From: UBA2287 sp964479665
Lineage (GTDB): Bacteria; Bacteroidota; Bacteroidia; Bacteroidales; Tenuifilaceae
NCBI GenBank assembly: GCA_964479665.1
Contig: CAYZNN010000006.1
Coordinates: 1-64,000, forward strand
DNA: 64,000 bases
Reading direction: 5' to 3'
Notes under the pieces: generated by a model
Told to the model about the DNA's origin: nothing
What the model saw: only the letters and a program-made list of their open reading frames with translations
The model's database searches: none
Shown: positions 1-8,910 of the stretch, one piece after another
Position numbering within the stretch: the first letter of the stretch is position 1
Layout: every line of letters begins with the position of its first letter
Made by a program: the position numbers and the translations under genes

Positions 1-31
1 ATCACAAAATAAATAATAACTTTGTAGCAAT

Positions 32-55
32 AAAAAAGCCCTTTTTTCAGGGCTT
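32..55 (-). terminator. Rho-independent terminator of mnmE
   Basis: Read on the minus strand, a 7-bp stem AAGCCCT/AGGGCTT with a short A-rich loop is followed by a run of T. It lies about 45 bases after the mnmE stop codon, so it probably ends the mnmE transcript. Confidence 0.75.
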
Positions 56-100
56 AAAGTAGGTTTTATATTTGTTTTGTGTTTGGTTGTTTTGTGGTGG

Positions 101-1504
101 TTACTTTCCGATGCAAAACTTGCTAAAAATAGAGCCCAAAATATCATCGGTAGTTATTTCGCCTGTAATTTCACCCAAATAGTAAAGCACCTGACGTATG
201 TCAACGGCAAGCAAATCGCCTGTTAAATTAGTCTGCAAACCCTCTTCAACCAATATTATTCCATCGAGAGCTCTGGCCAGTGAATTATAATGCCGGGCAT
301 TGGTAACTATTACCTCATCGCTTGAGGTTTTGCCCAAATTGGTGATTTCAAACAGCAAATTTTTAAGTAAACTAATTCCCTGATTGTGCTTTGCAGATAT
401 TGACAATGTATTAGATTTCTGATACTTAATAGATATTATTTGAATAAACTTATTAATCACATCGGGATCCACTAAATCTGCTTTGTTAAGCAGAACAACC
501 AACCGCTGATCGGAAGTTAGTTTTAAAGCAACTTCGTTAATGTGATTAATAATGCCTGCTTCGTCCTCACGTGCATCGATTAGAAGAATTACCACTAGAG
601 ATTGTGATATTTTAGCATAGGTTCGCTCAATACCAAGGCTCTCAATAGTATCGGTTGTATGGCGAATGCCAGCAGTATCGACAAAACGAAAAACAATTCC
701 CCCAATTGAAATTGTATCCTCAATGGTATCGCGGGTAGTTCCTGCAATATCAGAAACTATGGAGCGCTCCTCGTTAAGCAACTTATTGAGGAGGGTTGAT
801 TTACCTACGTTGGGTTTTCCAACAATTGCAACCGGAATACCCGTTTTAATAACATTTCCCAACTGAAATGAATGAATAAGGCCCTCAATTACAACCCGGA
901 TTTCTTTTAATAGGTTAGCAAGATCGTTTCTATTGGCAAATTCAACATCCTCTTCGCTAAAATCGAGTTCAAGTTCAACTAATGAAATGAAATGCAGCAG
1001 TTGGTCTCTCAGTTCCTTTAATTTTGAGGAAAACCCTCCCCTTATTTGATTCAATGCTACCCGACGCGAGGCGTCACCCGTTGAGGCAATTAGGTCGGCT
1101 ACAGCTTCGGCTTGTGAAAGGTCGATTTTTCCATTCAGAAAGGCCCTTAAAGTAAACTCGCCGGGTTGAGCCATTTCTGCACCATTTTGAATAAGAAGTT
1201 CGAGAATTCGTTGCTGTATATAGGGTGAGCCATGACAGGAAATCTCGACCAAATCGTCGCCCGTGTATGAATTGGGTGCCTTGAAAAGGCTAACAAGTAC
1301 CTGATCGATTATTTTATCTCCATCGGTAATTGATCCAAAGTGTATAGTATACGGAAACTGTTCTGCCAATCGTTTTCCTTTTTTGGCCGAACGAAAAACC
1401 TTTTCGCAAATCGAAATGGCCAAGGGGCCATTTATACGGATAACGGCTATTGCACCAATTCCCGGAGGTGTAGCAATAGCAGCTATGGTTGAGTTGGAAT
1501 TCAT
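101..1504 (-). CDS. mnmE: tRNA modification GTPase MnmE
   Basis: MnmE works with MnmG to install the carboxymethylaminomethyl group on U34 of certain tRNAs in the cytoplasm. The 467-residue protein has the N-terminal tetrahydrofolate-binding domain, a helical domain, and an inserted Ras-like G domain: P-loop GKPNVGKST near residue 230, DTAG near 278 and NKAD near 340. It ends in the family-defining CIGK, whose Cys is functionally essential. The reading frame is open back to a TTG at 1522, but the ATG at 1504 gives the usual N-terminus leading into IAAIATPPG, so I chose it. Its length is normal. It is divergent from the symporter gene, and a terminator follows the stop codon. A housekeeping gene with no oddities. 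Confidence 0.97.
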   Translation of the reverse strand: MNSNSTIAAIATPPGIGAIAVIRINGPLAISICEKVFRSAKKGKRLAEQFPYTIHFGSITDGDKIIDQVLVSLFKAPNSYTGDDLVEISCHGSPYIQQRILELLIQNGAEMAQPGEFTLRAFLNGKIDLSQAEAVADLIASTGDASRRVALNQIRGGFSSKLKELRDQLLHFISLVELELDFSEEDVEFANRNDLANLLKEIRVVIEGLIHSFQLGNVIKTGIPVAIVGKPNVGKSTLLNKLLNEERSIVSDIAGTTRDTIEDTISIGGIVFRFVDTAGIRHTTDTIESLGIERTYAKISQSLVVILLIDAREDEAGIINHINEVALKLTSDQRLVVLLNKADLVDPDVINKFIQIISIKYQKSNTLSISAKHNQGISLLKNLLFEITNLGKTSSDEVIVTNARHYNSLARALDGIILVEEGLQTNLTGDLLAVDIRQVLYYLGEITGEITTDDILGSIFSKFCIGK

Positions 1505-1659
1505 GCTAAAATTTGTAGACAAAGCTAATATATAATCCCATCATTTAATAAAAGGGGGAATCAAAATAATAAATTCAAATTTGATATTTTTTGCATTTAC
1601 ATTTTCAAACTCTATCTTTATCACCCGTTAACCCTAATAATTAACCAACAAACCCCTGA

Positions 1660-3069
1660 ATGCACCCTATTCTCGAAAAAATTAATTATGCCATTAGCCT
1701 TTACAACGATTATGTGGGCGGGTACTTAATTCTTATCCTTCTGGTTCCCACGGGCATTTACTTTTCTATTAAATACAAGTTTCTGCAAATAACCCACTTC
1801 AGACATGCCTTAGGTTTGGTTTCGGGAAAATACAGCAGCAAGCACGACACTGGCGATGTGAGCCATTTTAAAGCCCTCACCACTGCCCTATCGGGCACTG
1901 TGGGAACCGGCAACATTGTTGGCGTTTCGTTAGCAATTTACCTGGGAGGACCGGGAGCCATATTTTGGCTTTGGGTTACCGGTTTTTTTGGCATGATGCT
2001 AAAAATGGTGGAATGTACCTTAGCTCAAATTTACCGAAAGGTAAATGCCGATGGTACCATTTCGGGTGGTCCCATGTATTATATTGAAATTGGCTTAAAG
2101 GAACGAATTGGAAAATTTGCCAAACCTCTAGCACTCATTTTTGCAGGTGCTGCAGCACTTTGTACTCTGGGTACTGGTAATATGGCACAAGCCAACTCCA
2201 TTTCGAGCGTTCTAATGTCGAGCTATAACATACCTGTTTTGGCAACTGGTATAGTATTGGCAGTCCTTGTACTTTTAATAATTGTGGGTGGATTAAAGCG
2301 TATTGCCAACGTAACTTCTGCGCTTGTACCTTTTATGGCTGCTCTTTACTTTTTGGCTGCCATTATAGTTATTGGTGTTCATTGGCGCGATATTCCTGGA
2401 GCCCTTGGGCTTATAGTTCGTAGTGCATTCAACCCGTATGCAGCAACAGGAGGCTTAGTAGGCTCTACGTTCATTATGTCTCTGGTTTGGGGTGTCCGTC
2501 GTGGTTTATTCTCAAACGAAGCCGGACAGGGTTCGGCTCCCATGGCTCATGCCGCCGCTAAAACAGAGCACCCCATGCGCGAAGGTATTGTGGCATCGCT
2601 CGAACCATTTGTTGACACAATTGTTATTTGTACCCTAACCGCTTTAGTAGTTGTATTAACTGGCGCATGGTCGTCTGGGGTGCAAGGCGTTGGCATGACA
2701 GTGCTTGGTTTTGAGGAGGGCATGGGACAAGTTGGACTTGCATTTGCAGCGAAACATGTTGTTACCTTTGGTTTGCTTCTGTTTGCCTTTTCAACTATTA
2801 TCAGCTGGTCGTACTACGGAAGCCGTGCAATACAGTACCTAATTGGCGACTACGCCATAAAACCTTACTACTTTGTTTTTGCTCTATTCTCGTTTTTAGG
2901 AGCCATTTGGGGTCTCGAAATTGTATGGAATTTTGTTGATATGGTAATAACCTTCATGACCATACCCAATTTAATAGCTTTACTGCTGCTTTCGCCTGTA
3001 ATGAGTAAAGAGGTTAAGCGCTATTTGGCGCATTTAAAAGCAACAAGGTTGGAAGCGAAAGGTAAATAG
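1660..3069 (+). CDS. Alanine/glycine:cation symporter (AGCS family)
   Basis: An inner-membrane sodium-coupled symporter for small neutral amino acids such as alanine or glycine. The 469-residue protein is very hydrophobic, with about ten or eleven membrane segments. It carries family-typical stretches: the ALSGTVGTGNIVGV loop near residue 75, the GGPMYYIE motif near 140, and GVRRGLFSNEAGQGSAPMAHAAA near 280. Substrate cannot be told from sequence. It is transcribed alone, divergent from mnmE and convergent with the histidine kinase gene, whose stop is 13 bases away. Confidence 0.93.
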   Translation: MHPILEKINYAISLYNDYVGGYLILILLVPTGIYFSIKYKFLQITHFRHALGLVSGKYSSKHDTGDVSHFKALTTALSGTVGTGNIVGVSLAIYLGGPGAIFWLWVTGFFGMMLKMVECTLAQIYRKVNADGTISGGPMYYIEIGLKERIGKFAKPLALIFAGAAALCTLGTGNMAQANSISSVLMSSYNIPVLATGIVLAVLVLLIIVGGLKRIANVTSALVPFMAALYFLAAIIVIGVHWRDIPGALGLIVRSAFNPYAATGGLVGSTFIMSLVWGVRRGLFSNEAGQGSAPMAHAAAKTEHPMREGIVASLEPFVDTIVICTLTALVVVLTGAWSSGVQGVGMTVLGFEEGMGQVGLAFAAKHVVTFGLLLFAFSTIISWSYYGSRAIQYLIGDYAIKPYYFVFALFSFLGAIWGLEIVWNFVDMVITFMTIPNLIALLLLSPVMSKEVKRYLAHLKATRLEAKGK

Positions 3070-3082
3070 TAAGAATAAAGTA

Positions 3083-5042
3083 TTAACTCAAGGGTACTGT
3101 GAACTCTACTTTGGTTCCGGTACCCTTTTCGCTAATAATGGAAATGCTTCCCCCAAAATTTTCGATGCTTTTCTTCACAATTGCAAGGCCTATTCCGGCC
3201 CCATCGCAAATGCCGCAATGGGATGGAGCAAATTTCACAAACTTATCGAATACCTTCTCAACATTCTCTTTTTCTATTCCAATTCCATTGTCGGTAACAT
3301 AGAAATTAAGCCTACCCTCGGAAAGGAAAACTCCATACTCAACTCTTCCAGAACCACTAAACTTAATGGCATTATCCATTAACTCATTCAACACCATCTC
3401 TATTGATTTTACAGGAAGAATAATGCTTGAGGTTCGCAAAGCATCATCTATATGGAAATCTATAGAAATTTTCAAATTGCATTCAGTAATCCTATTTAAT
3501 GCATTAATTTCTATGGATTTAAACATTCTAACAAAATCGCACTCTTTAAGTTTCGAATCAACATCCAAACCATTATTGAGCTGAACTAGAATTGAAATTT
3601 TTTCGAAAAGGTTAAGCAGTTTGAGCGTGCTTCGTTTTATGTTGGAAAGTATTTCCTCGCGTTGGTTGCTACAGGAAGGATTATGCATCAGCAAGTCTGA
3701 AAAGCCAACTATGGCATTCATGGGTGTACGTACTTCGTGCGAAATGTTCGAAAGGAACTCCGATTTTTGAAAATCGGACTGTTCGGCCAGCTCCTTGGCC
3801 TTCTTCAGTTCGCTGGTACGCTCCTCAACCAAGCGCTCGAGCATTCTGTTGGTATTGGTTTTGGTTCGAAGCATTTGAATAACCAGAATAAGTACAATAA
3901 GCAAAAGAGCCAGCAGTACTATGCTTCCAACTTGAATTGTACGCTGATTGCGCAGTTCCTCCTTCTGTATTCGGTTTACCTTTTTGAGCAGCTCAATATC
4001 CTTAATTTTCTCGTTGGTTTCAGCAATTATTCTAAGTTGTTCATAATTTATAAGCTTATCTTTTAACTGCAAACTATCGCGTTTCTCAATATACTCATTC
4101 ATGTATTGTAGAGCCTTTGTATTATCGCCCTTCAATTCGTATACTCGAGCATGATAAAGGAGGTTCTCCAAATTTAACTTATCCGACTCAATGGCATTGC
4201 TATAGAATTTGGACTTTTCGAGCGCAGTAAATGCTTCGGGGTATTGCCCCATTTTTGCCTTGCTATATGCCATTAAATTCAATATTTCGGCAAGAACCTT
4301 AAAGTTTCCGAGGGAATCGTATAGGTTAGCCGACATTTCAAAATGTAAAGCAGCTGTTTTAAAATCGCCTTTGGCAATCAGCACATTGCCCACATTCTTT
4401 ATATTGGAAGCTAGGGTAGACATTTGCTTTATAGCATTGTTAATTTCGAACGACTTGCTGTACCATACCAGAGCCGAGTCGTAGTTTTGCAACGAGTAGT
4501 GCGCCATTCCAATATTATCGTATACCCGTGCAATAATATCGCTCCTTTTGCTTCCATTAAGCAATTTTGAAGCTGTTAAAAAGTATTTGAGTGCCTGCCT
4601 GTATATACCTTGGTCTAAAAGTACTAGGCCAATGTTATTATAGTCAGAAGCAATATTTTCAGGAATTTGAACCCGTTCGCTTTATTTGAAGTGCGTTTAA
4701 GTAATAGTTCAGGGCGAGCCTGTAGTCGTCCATAAAATAGTATGTAACAGCCTTTCGGTTGAGCGACCTCGATAGGCGAACGGAATCGGAAAGGAAAATC
4801 GACTTATTTATGGCAATATCGCTGTAGGGAATAAAGTATGCGGGCGAATTGCTGGCATAGCGAAAAATGTAATCGTTAATAGCATCAATCTTTATAGTAT
4901 CGTGTACCAACGACTCAACTATTTGGCTCAGCGTATCGACATATTGAAGCTGGGTTTGGATGCCCCGAGCGTTCGAATAACCCCCAAAGTAGGTATTGAG
5001 TACAAAGAATAAAAGGAGAATTTTAGAAAAAGTTGGCATCAA
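3083..5042 (-). pseudogene. TPR-containing sensor histidine kinase, disrupted by a frameshift
   Basis: Two adjacent reading frames on the minus strand together make one typical Bacteroidota sensor kinase. The first (5042 down to 4652) has a signal peptide and the first TPR helices, ending ALQIKRTGSNS then TGA. The other frame is open from about 4680 to 3083 and continues the TPRs (ERVQIPENIASDYNNIGL), followed by a long helix, one membrane segment near 3850-3910, a HisKA box with the phospho-acceptor in SHEVRTPMNA, and an HATPase with N, G1 (DNGIGI) and G2 (GAGIGLAI) boxes. Moving from one frame to the other needs a single-base shift near 4676-4683. An in-frame start at 4564 (TTG) would give a 493-residue protein lacking the signal peptide. 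No receiver domain or response regulator gene is adjacent. It may be a real pseudogene or a sequencing error. Confidence 0.8.
4659..5042 (-). CDS. N-terminal fragment of the frameshifted histidine kinase
   Basis: The 127-residue fragment begins with a signal peptide (hydrophobic stretch KILLLFFVLNTYFGG) and continues with tetratricopeptide-like helices (DDYRLALNYYLNALQIK) up to the frameshift. Alone it would be a short periplasmic TPR peptide. Its natural continuation is in the next frame downstream, so I do not regard it as an independent gene. Confidence 0.55.
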   Translation of the reverse strand: MMPTFSKILLLFFVLNTYFGGYSNARGIQTQLQYVDTLSQIVESLVHDTIKIDAINDYIFRYASNSPAYFIPYSDIAINKSIFLSDSVRLSRSLNRKAVTYYFMDDYRLALNYYLNALQIKRTGSNS

Positions 5043-5365
5043 GGGCTATAAAGTTTATACAAAGGTACTTTCGAATACCTAACATGATACCTGCTAATGG
5101 TTGATCTTCATCACCGAATATCCTATAAACATCAAAAAAGGGTTGAATGGTTTTTGTGAAAAGTAATTAACTATCAATTGAATATAGAATTATACACCCT
5201 ATTTCAGTGGGTAGTATGAAAACGCATAAAACTTAATTGAGAATACACCCCTACTTTTTAATAAAATAGGGCCCTGTTCTGTTTGAATGAGGCAGGCCCT
5301 AATTAATCCATGAGTTGCAAAATGGAACCCTTAGGTTATAATGAGTTGAATATTCGATTATTCGG
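5043..5365. other. Intergenic region with one imperfect hairpin
   Basis: This 323-base spacer lies between the histidine kinase start and the stop of the T9SS cargo gene, both on the minus strand. The only structure I see is an imperfect inverted repeat at 5268-5300 (AGGGCCCTG with CAGGCCCT, one bulge, 15-base loop). It could end the T9SS cargo transcript, but it has no clear T-tract. The remainder is AT-rich and presumably holds the kinase promoter. Confidence 0.4.
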
Positions 5366-6088
5366 TTAATTCACAACAAACTTTTTGGCAGTAAGCACCT
5401 TGCCCTCGTTGTGAAGCGAGCAAATATAAATTCCTTTGGGAAGTGTAGCAACGGAGAATTCAATGTTTCCAGAGCGGTCGTTCAGATCAAGCTCTGAAAC
5501 CTTTACGCCTAAAATGTTGGTTATATATATTTTGCCATTCTTGGCAGCTGGCAAGCTGTAACCCACGCGGAGCGTACCCTGCTGGTTCACCAATCCGCTT
5601 ACCCATAGAGAAGCATTGCTGTACAAGGTGTTAACTCCAGTAACTGTAATCACAAAGTTAACTGTAACCGACACTACCTCCTCGGGGTTATCGGCATTAA
5701 ATACATCGTACTTAATTTTGGCTGTTCCAGTATTGCCCTCAGGAAAGAATTGGACATAGAAGTCGTTTTCGCCAGTTGTAACACCTGCACCTATAGTTAA
5801 ATGCACAGGAGACTCATCAACTGAAGGGTCATAGCAATTGCCAAGGCAAAAAAGGTTTATAGAACCTTCAATATTATCCCTTACATTTCTTCTTACTTTA
5901 ATATTAATTGGAGCACTCGAATTATTTGTGATATTGAGTACAACCTTAATGTATTCGGTTGATGAAGTGCCATTGATATTAAATTCGGTGTTGCTTACAT
6001 TTCCACCGTTGTGACTAATTGTAAAATTCTGTGATACAACAGAATGAGCCAACATAGCGAATAATAGACTAAGAACCATTTTTTGCAT
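5366..6088 (-). CDS. Secreted protein with T9SS type A C-terminal sorting domain
   Basis: A 240-residue exported protein. Residues 1-19 are a signal peptide ending near VVSQ. The middle (about 20-160) is a beta-rich domain I do not recognise, containing a CLGNC pair. The last 75 residues match the type A sorting domain of the type IX secretion system: GKIYITNILGVKV, then LPKGIYICSL, then KKFVVN at the end. The protein should cross the outer membrane through T9SS and be attached to the surface or released. Function unknown. It is divergent from the 902-residue T9SS protein gene. Confidence 0.8.
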   Translation of the reverse strand: MQKMVLSLLFAMLAHSVVSQNFTISHNGGNVSNTEFNINGTSSTEYIKVVLNITNNSSAPINIKVRRNVRDNIEGSINLFCLGNCYDPSVDESPVHLTIGAGVTTGENDFYVQFFPEGNTGTAKIKYDVFNADNPEEVVSVTVNFVITVTGVNTLYSNASLWVSGLVNQQGTLRVGYSLPAAKNGKIYITNILGVKVSELDLNDRSGNIEFSVATLPKGIYICSLHNEGKVLTAKKFVVN

Positions 6089-6140
6089 AACAATTGAATT
6101 TTATTTAATGCCAAAATTAATCTTAAAATTTCAATTTTCA

Positions 6141-6148
6141 TATATTTG
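6141..6148 (+). promoter_or_regulatory. Bacteroidota -7 box (TATATTTG) for the Omp28-like group
   Basis: TATATTTG matches the Bacteroidota -7 consensus TAnnTTTG exactly and lies 43 bases before the ATG of the first gene in the group. I see no clear TTTG -33 box at the usual spacing. Confidence 0.45.
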
Positions 6149-6191
6149 CCCTATCTAAAACGTTTTAAATTTACCTTAACCTATTAATCCT

Positions 6192-8900
6192 ATGAGAAAG
6201 TTTTATTTTTTATTTCTTATTTTGCTTTTACCCTTTTGGGTAAATAGTCAGAACAAGGCTGGAATTGAACATTTAACACAAAATTTCAGCGGTACTTTTC
6301 CACCTCAAGGCTGGAGTATTGAGAATTACAACAGCCAGTGGACACAGAGCAACACATCGTATGCAAAGGGAGTTGCTCCTGAATTGAAGTTTACATACAC
6401 AAATGGTTCTCTAACTACTCGTTTTATCTCTCCTGTAGTTAATTTGTCGGGAGTAACAAATCTTAGTTTAAGTTTTAAGCATTTTGTAGACCATTATGGT
6501 GCAGGCTACACCATTGGTGTTGCAACCCGTTCCAACAATGGAACGTGGAATACAGTTTGGTCAGTTTCGCCCAGCAGCGATATTTCAGAAAATAGAATTA
6601 TAACCATATCAAATGCTGATGTTGGTTCGTCGACTTTTCAATTCTGCCTGTTCCTTTCAGGAAACGCTTACCAAATCGACTATTGGTTTATCGATGATAT
6701 TATTCTATACACTCCTCATAGTAATGATCTATCTCTCAGCAGCATCGATGTTAATAAATACATTGTAGCTGGCAATACGGATGTAAAGGCAACGGTTAAA
6801 AACCTAGGTTTGAATAACATCTCTTCGTTCACTTTAAACTATAGGGTTAATGATGGTACTACTATTTCGGAAAATGTTTCGGGATTAAATTTAACTACAA
6901 ACTCTTCGTACACCTACACCTTCTCGCAAAAATGGCTTTCCAATACAGGTAACTATAGCCTGAATATTTGGGCAACGAATATTAATGGCGGTGGCGACGA
7001 CGATGACGCATCGAACAATAGCCTTACAAAACCCATTATGGTAGCTTCCAATTCGGTACCCAATATGCCGTTCTTCGAGTCGTTTACAAGTTCCACTTGT
7101 GCCCCATGCTATACATTTAACACCAACACGTTTACCCCATTTTTAAATACCAACGCAGGTCAATATGCTATTATTAAGTACCAAATGAATTGGCCGGGTA
7201 CAGGCGACCCATACTACACTGCTGAAGGAGGAACTCGCAGGACATACTATGGGGTAAGCGCTGTACCATCGTTGTTTACGGGTGGAAATACAACGGCAAC
7301 CAGTGGTACTGCCCTTAATGCTGCCTATAATGCTGAAAAAGCCAAACCCAGTTTCTTCACCATTTCGCCTAAAGCATATATCCTTGGTACAACGGTACAT
7401 GCAACCATCGATATTACTCCATACATAACAATCAACAACCTGAAGGTTCATGCTGCAGTTATTGAAAGAGAAACAAGAAACAACGTGGCTAGCAATGGAG
7501 AAACTTCCTTTAAGTATGTAATGATGAAGATGCTGCCCAATGCAAGCGGTACAACCGTTAACTTTACCGATGGGGTTACGCACAACCTTTCTTTTACTCA
7601 GAACCTAACCGGAACAAATGTTGAGGAGTATCACGACCTAATGCTCGTTGTTTTCATTCAGAACGACGAAAACAAGGAGATTATGCAGTCGATAATGATA
7701 AACAGCCCCCTCTCCTATACTGTTACTTTTAATGTGAAAAACGAGGCCTCTAATCCCATTGAGAATGCTGTTGTTACCATTGGTGACGAAAATTATACTA
7801 CAAATTCGGATGGTATTTGTACGGCTGTTTTGCCCAACGGAAACCATGGTTATACAGTTGATGCATTTGGTTACTCAGCAGCAAGCGGAGAAGTAACCGT
7901 TAGCAATGCAAATACTTCGGTAAATGTTACCTTATCTCCAGTACCAACCTACACTGCAATATTTATTGTGAAAGATGATAATGATGTATTAATAGAGAAT
8001 GCTTCTGTTACATACGATAACAGAATTGAAACTACTAATAGTGAAGGTGTTGCAATTTTCGAAACCGAATCGGGCTCATTCGACTATTCCATTGATGCCG
8101 AAGGTTACCTAATTGAAACAGGTACGGCACTTGTTGCGGACGAATCGATTACAATAAATGTTACGTTAAGCCCTCAACCATACCCTGTTACATTCGATAT
8201 AAAGTACACTAACGAGGCTCCTATTGTTGGTGCTTCTATTCAAATTAATGGAGAAACATTGACTTCTGATTCCGAAGGTAAGGCTACCATTGAAATTATA
8301 AATGGTGAGTATGCATACACTGTAAACATTGAGGGCTATATGCCAATTGAGGGGATCGTAGTCGTTGCAGGAGAAGCTATTACAGTTGAAATCATTGTTC
8401 CTTTGCCACAATATGAGGTTACTTTCGTTGTAACATCGGGTGAAAACATACCGGAAGGCAATGCTACAATCAGTATAAATCAAGAAACAATAACTACAAA
8501 CGCCGAAGGGCAAGCTACCATAATGCTTGAGGATGGAATTTACGATTATTCTGTAAATAAGGAGGGTTTCGCTGCATTTAGTGGAAGCGTTACAGTTAAT
8601 GGAGAAAATAAAACGGTTAACGTTCAATTGACCCACACCTCAATTAAACCCAACCAACTCTTCTCCGCTACCCTCTACCCCAACCCCAACAGCGGACAAT
8701 TCAGCATTTCCATCCCCAATGCTTCCGAAAGAGTACGTGTGAAAGTTATTAACGCTTTAGGGGCAGCCGTTATGGAAGGGCAACATGCTATTGCCAATGG
8801 CAAAATCGACGTGAACATTTCACAACCCAAAGGTGTTTACTTTGTAACTCTAACCCTAGCCAATGGCCAAAAGCAAACCCTTAAACTGGTTATTGACTAA
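6192..8900 (+). CDS. Large Omp28-like T9SS cargo protein with four Ig-like repeats
   Basis: A 902-residue secreted protein. It has a signal peptide (1-19, ending VNSQ), then a jelly-roll domain resembling choice-of-anchor J/MAM (about 30-175), then a CARDB-like beta domain. A thioredoxin-like Omp28 region follows, with TSSTCAPCYTF near residue 301. About 508-813 hold four tandem repeats of about 75 residues that look like carboxypeptidase-regulatory/PEGA-type beta domains (pattern VTFxVK...NAxVTI...T.SEG.A...GxYxYSVxxEGY). The last 80 residues are a T9SS type A sorting domain (LYPNPNSGQFSISIPN ... PKGVYFVTLTLANG). It starts a group with another Omp28-like cargo, a TlpA-like thioredoxin, a DUF6029 protein and an Omp28 lipoprotein. 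Its molecular function is unknown; the CxxC suggests a disulfide or cysteine-linked role outside the cell. Confidence 0.82.
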   Translation: MRKFYFLFLILLLPFWVNSQNKAGIEHLTQNFSGTFPPQGWSIENYNSQWTQSNTSYAKGVAPELKFTYTNGSLTTRFISPVVNLSGVTNLSLSFKHFVDHYGAGYTIGVATRSNNGTWNTVWSVSPSSDISENRIITISNADVGSSTFQFCLFLSGNAYQIDYWFIDDIILYTPHSNDLSLSSIDVNKYIVAGNTDVKATVKNLGLNNISSFTLNYRVNDGTTISENVSGLNLTTNSSYTYTFSQKWLSNTGNYSLNIWATNINGGGDDDDASNNSLTKPIMVASNSVPNMPFFESFTSSTCAPCYTFNTNTFTPFLNTNAGQYAIIKYQMNWPGTGDPYYTAEGGTRRTYYGVSAVPSLFTGGNTTATSGTALNAAYNAEKAKPSFFTISPKAYILGTTVHATIDITPYITINNLKVHAAVIERETRNNVASNGETSFKYVMMKMLPNASGTTVNFTDGVTHNLSFTQNLTGTNVEEYHDLMLVVFIQNDENKEIMQSIMINSPLSYTVTFNVKNEASNPIENAVVTIGDENYTTNSDGICTAVLPNGNHGYTVDAFGYSAASGEVTVSNANTSVNVTLSPVPTYTAIFIVKDDNDVLIENASVTYDNRIETTNSEGVAIFETESGSFDYSIDAEGYLIETGTALVADESITINVTLSPQPYPVTFDIKYTNEAPIVGASIQINGETLTSDSEGKATIEIINGEYAYTVNIEGYMPIEGIVVVAGEAITVEIIVPLPQYEVTFVVTSGENIPEGNATISINQETITTNAEGQATIMLEDGIYDYSVNKEGFAAFSGSVTVNGENKTVNVQLTHTSIKPNQLFSATLYPNPNSGQFSISIPNASERVRVKVINALGAAVMEGQHAIANGKIDVNISQPKGVYFVTLTLANGQKQTLKLVID

Positions 8901-8910
8901 ATAAGCATTA

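Noticed and set aside
3090..3127. Hairpin AAGGGTAC...GTACCCTT as a terminator for the symporter gene
   Set aside because: It lies inside the 3' coding end of the kinase gene and has a long loop; coding constraint explains it well enough.
4640..4690. TGA in the histidine kinase read as selenocysteine
   Set aside because: The homologous continuation is in a different frame, so read-through of TGA would not restore the protein; a one-base shift does.
7143..8636. Long antisense reading frames inside the 902-residue protein gene
   Set aside because: They are shadows of a low-complexity, repeat-containing coding region and have no recognisable domains or start context.
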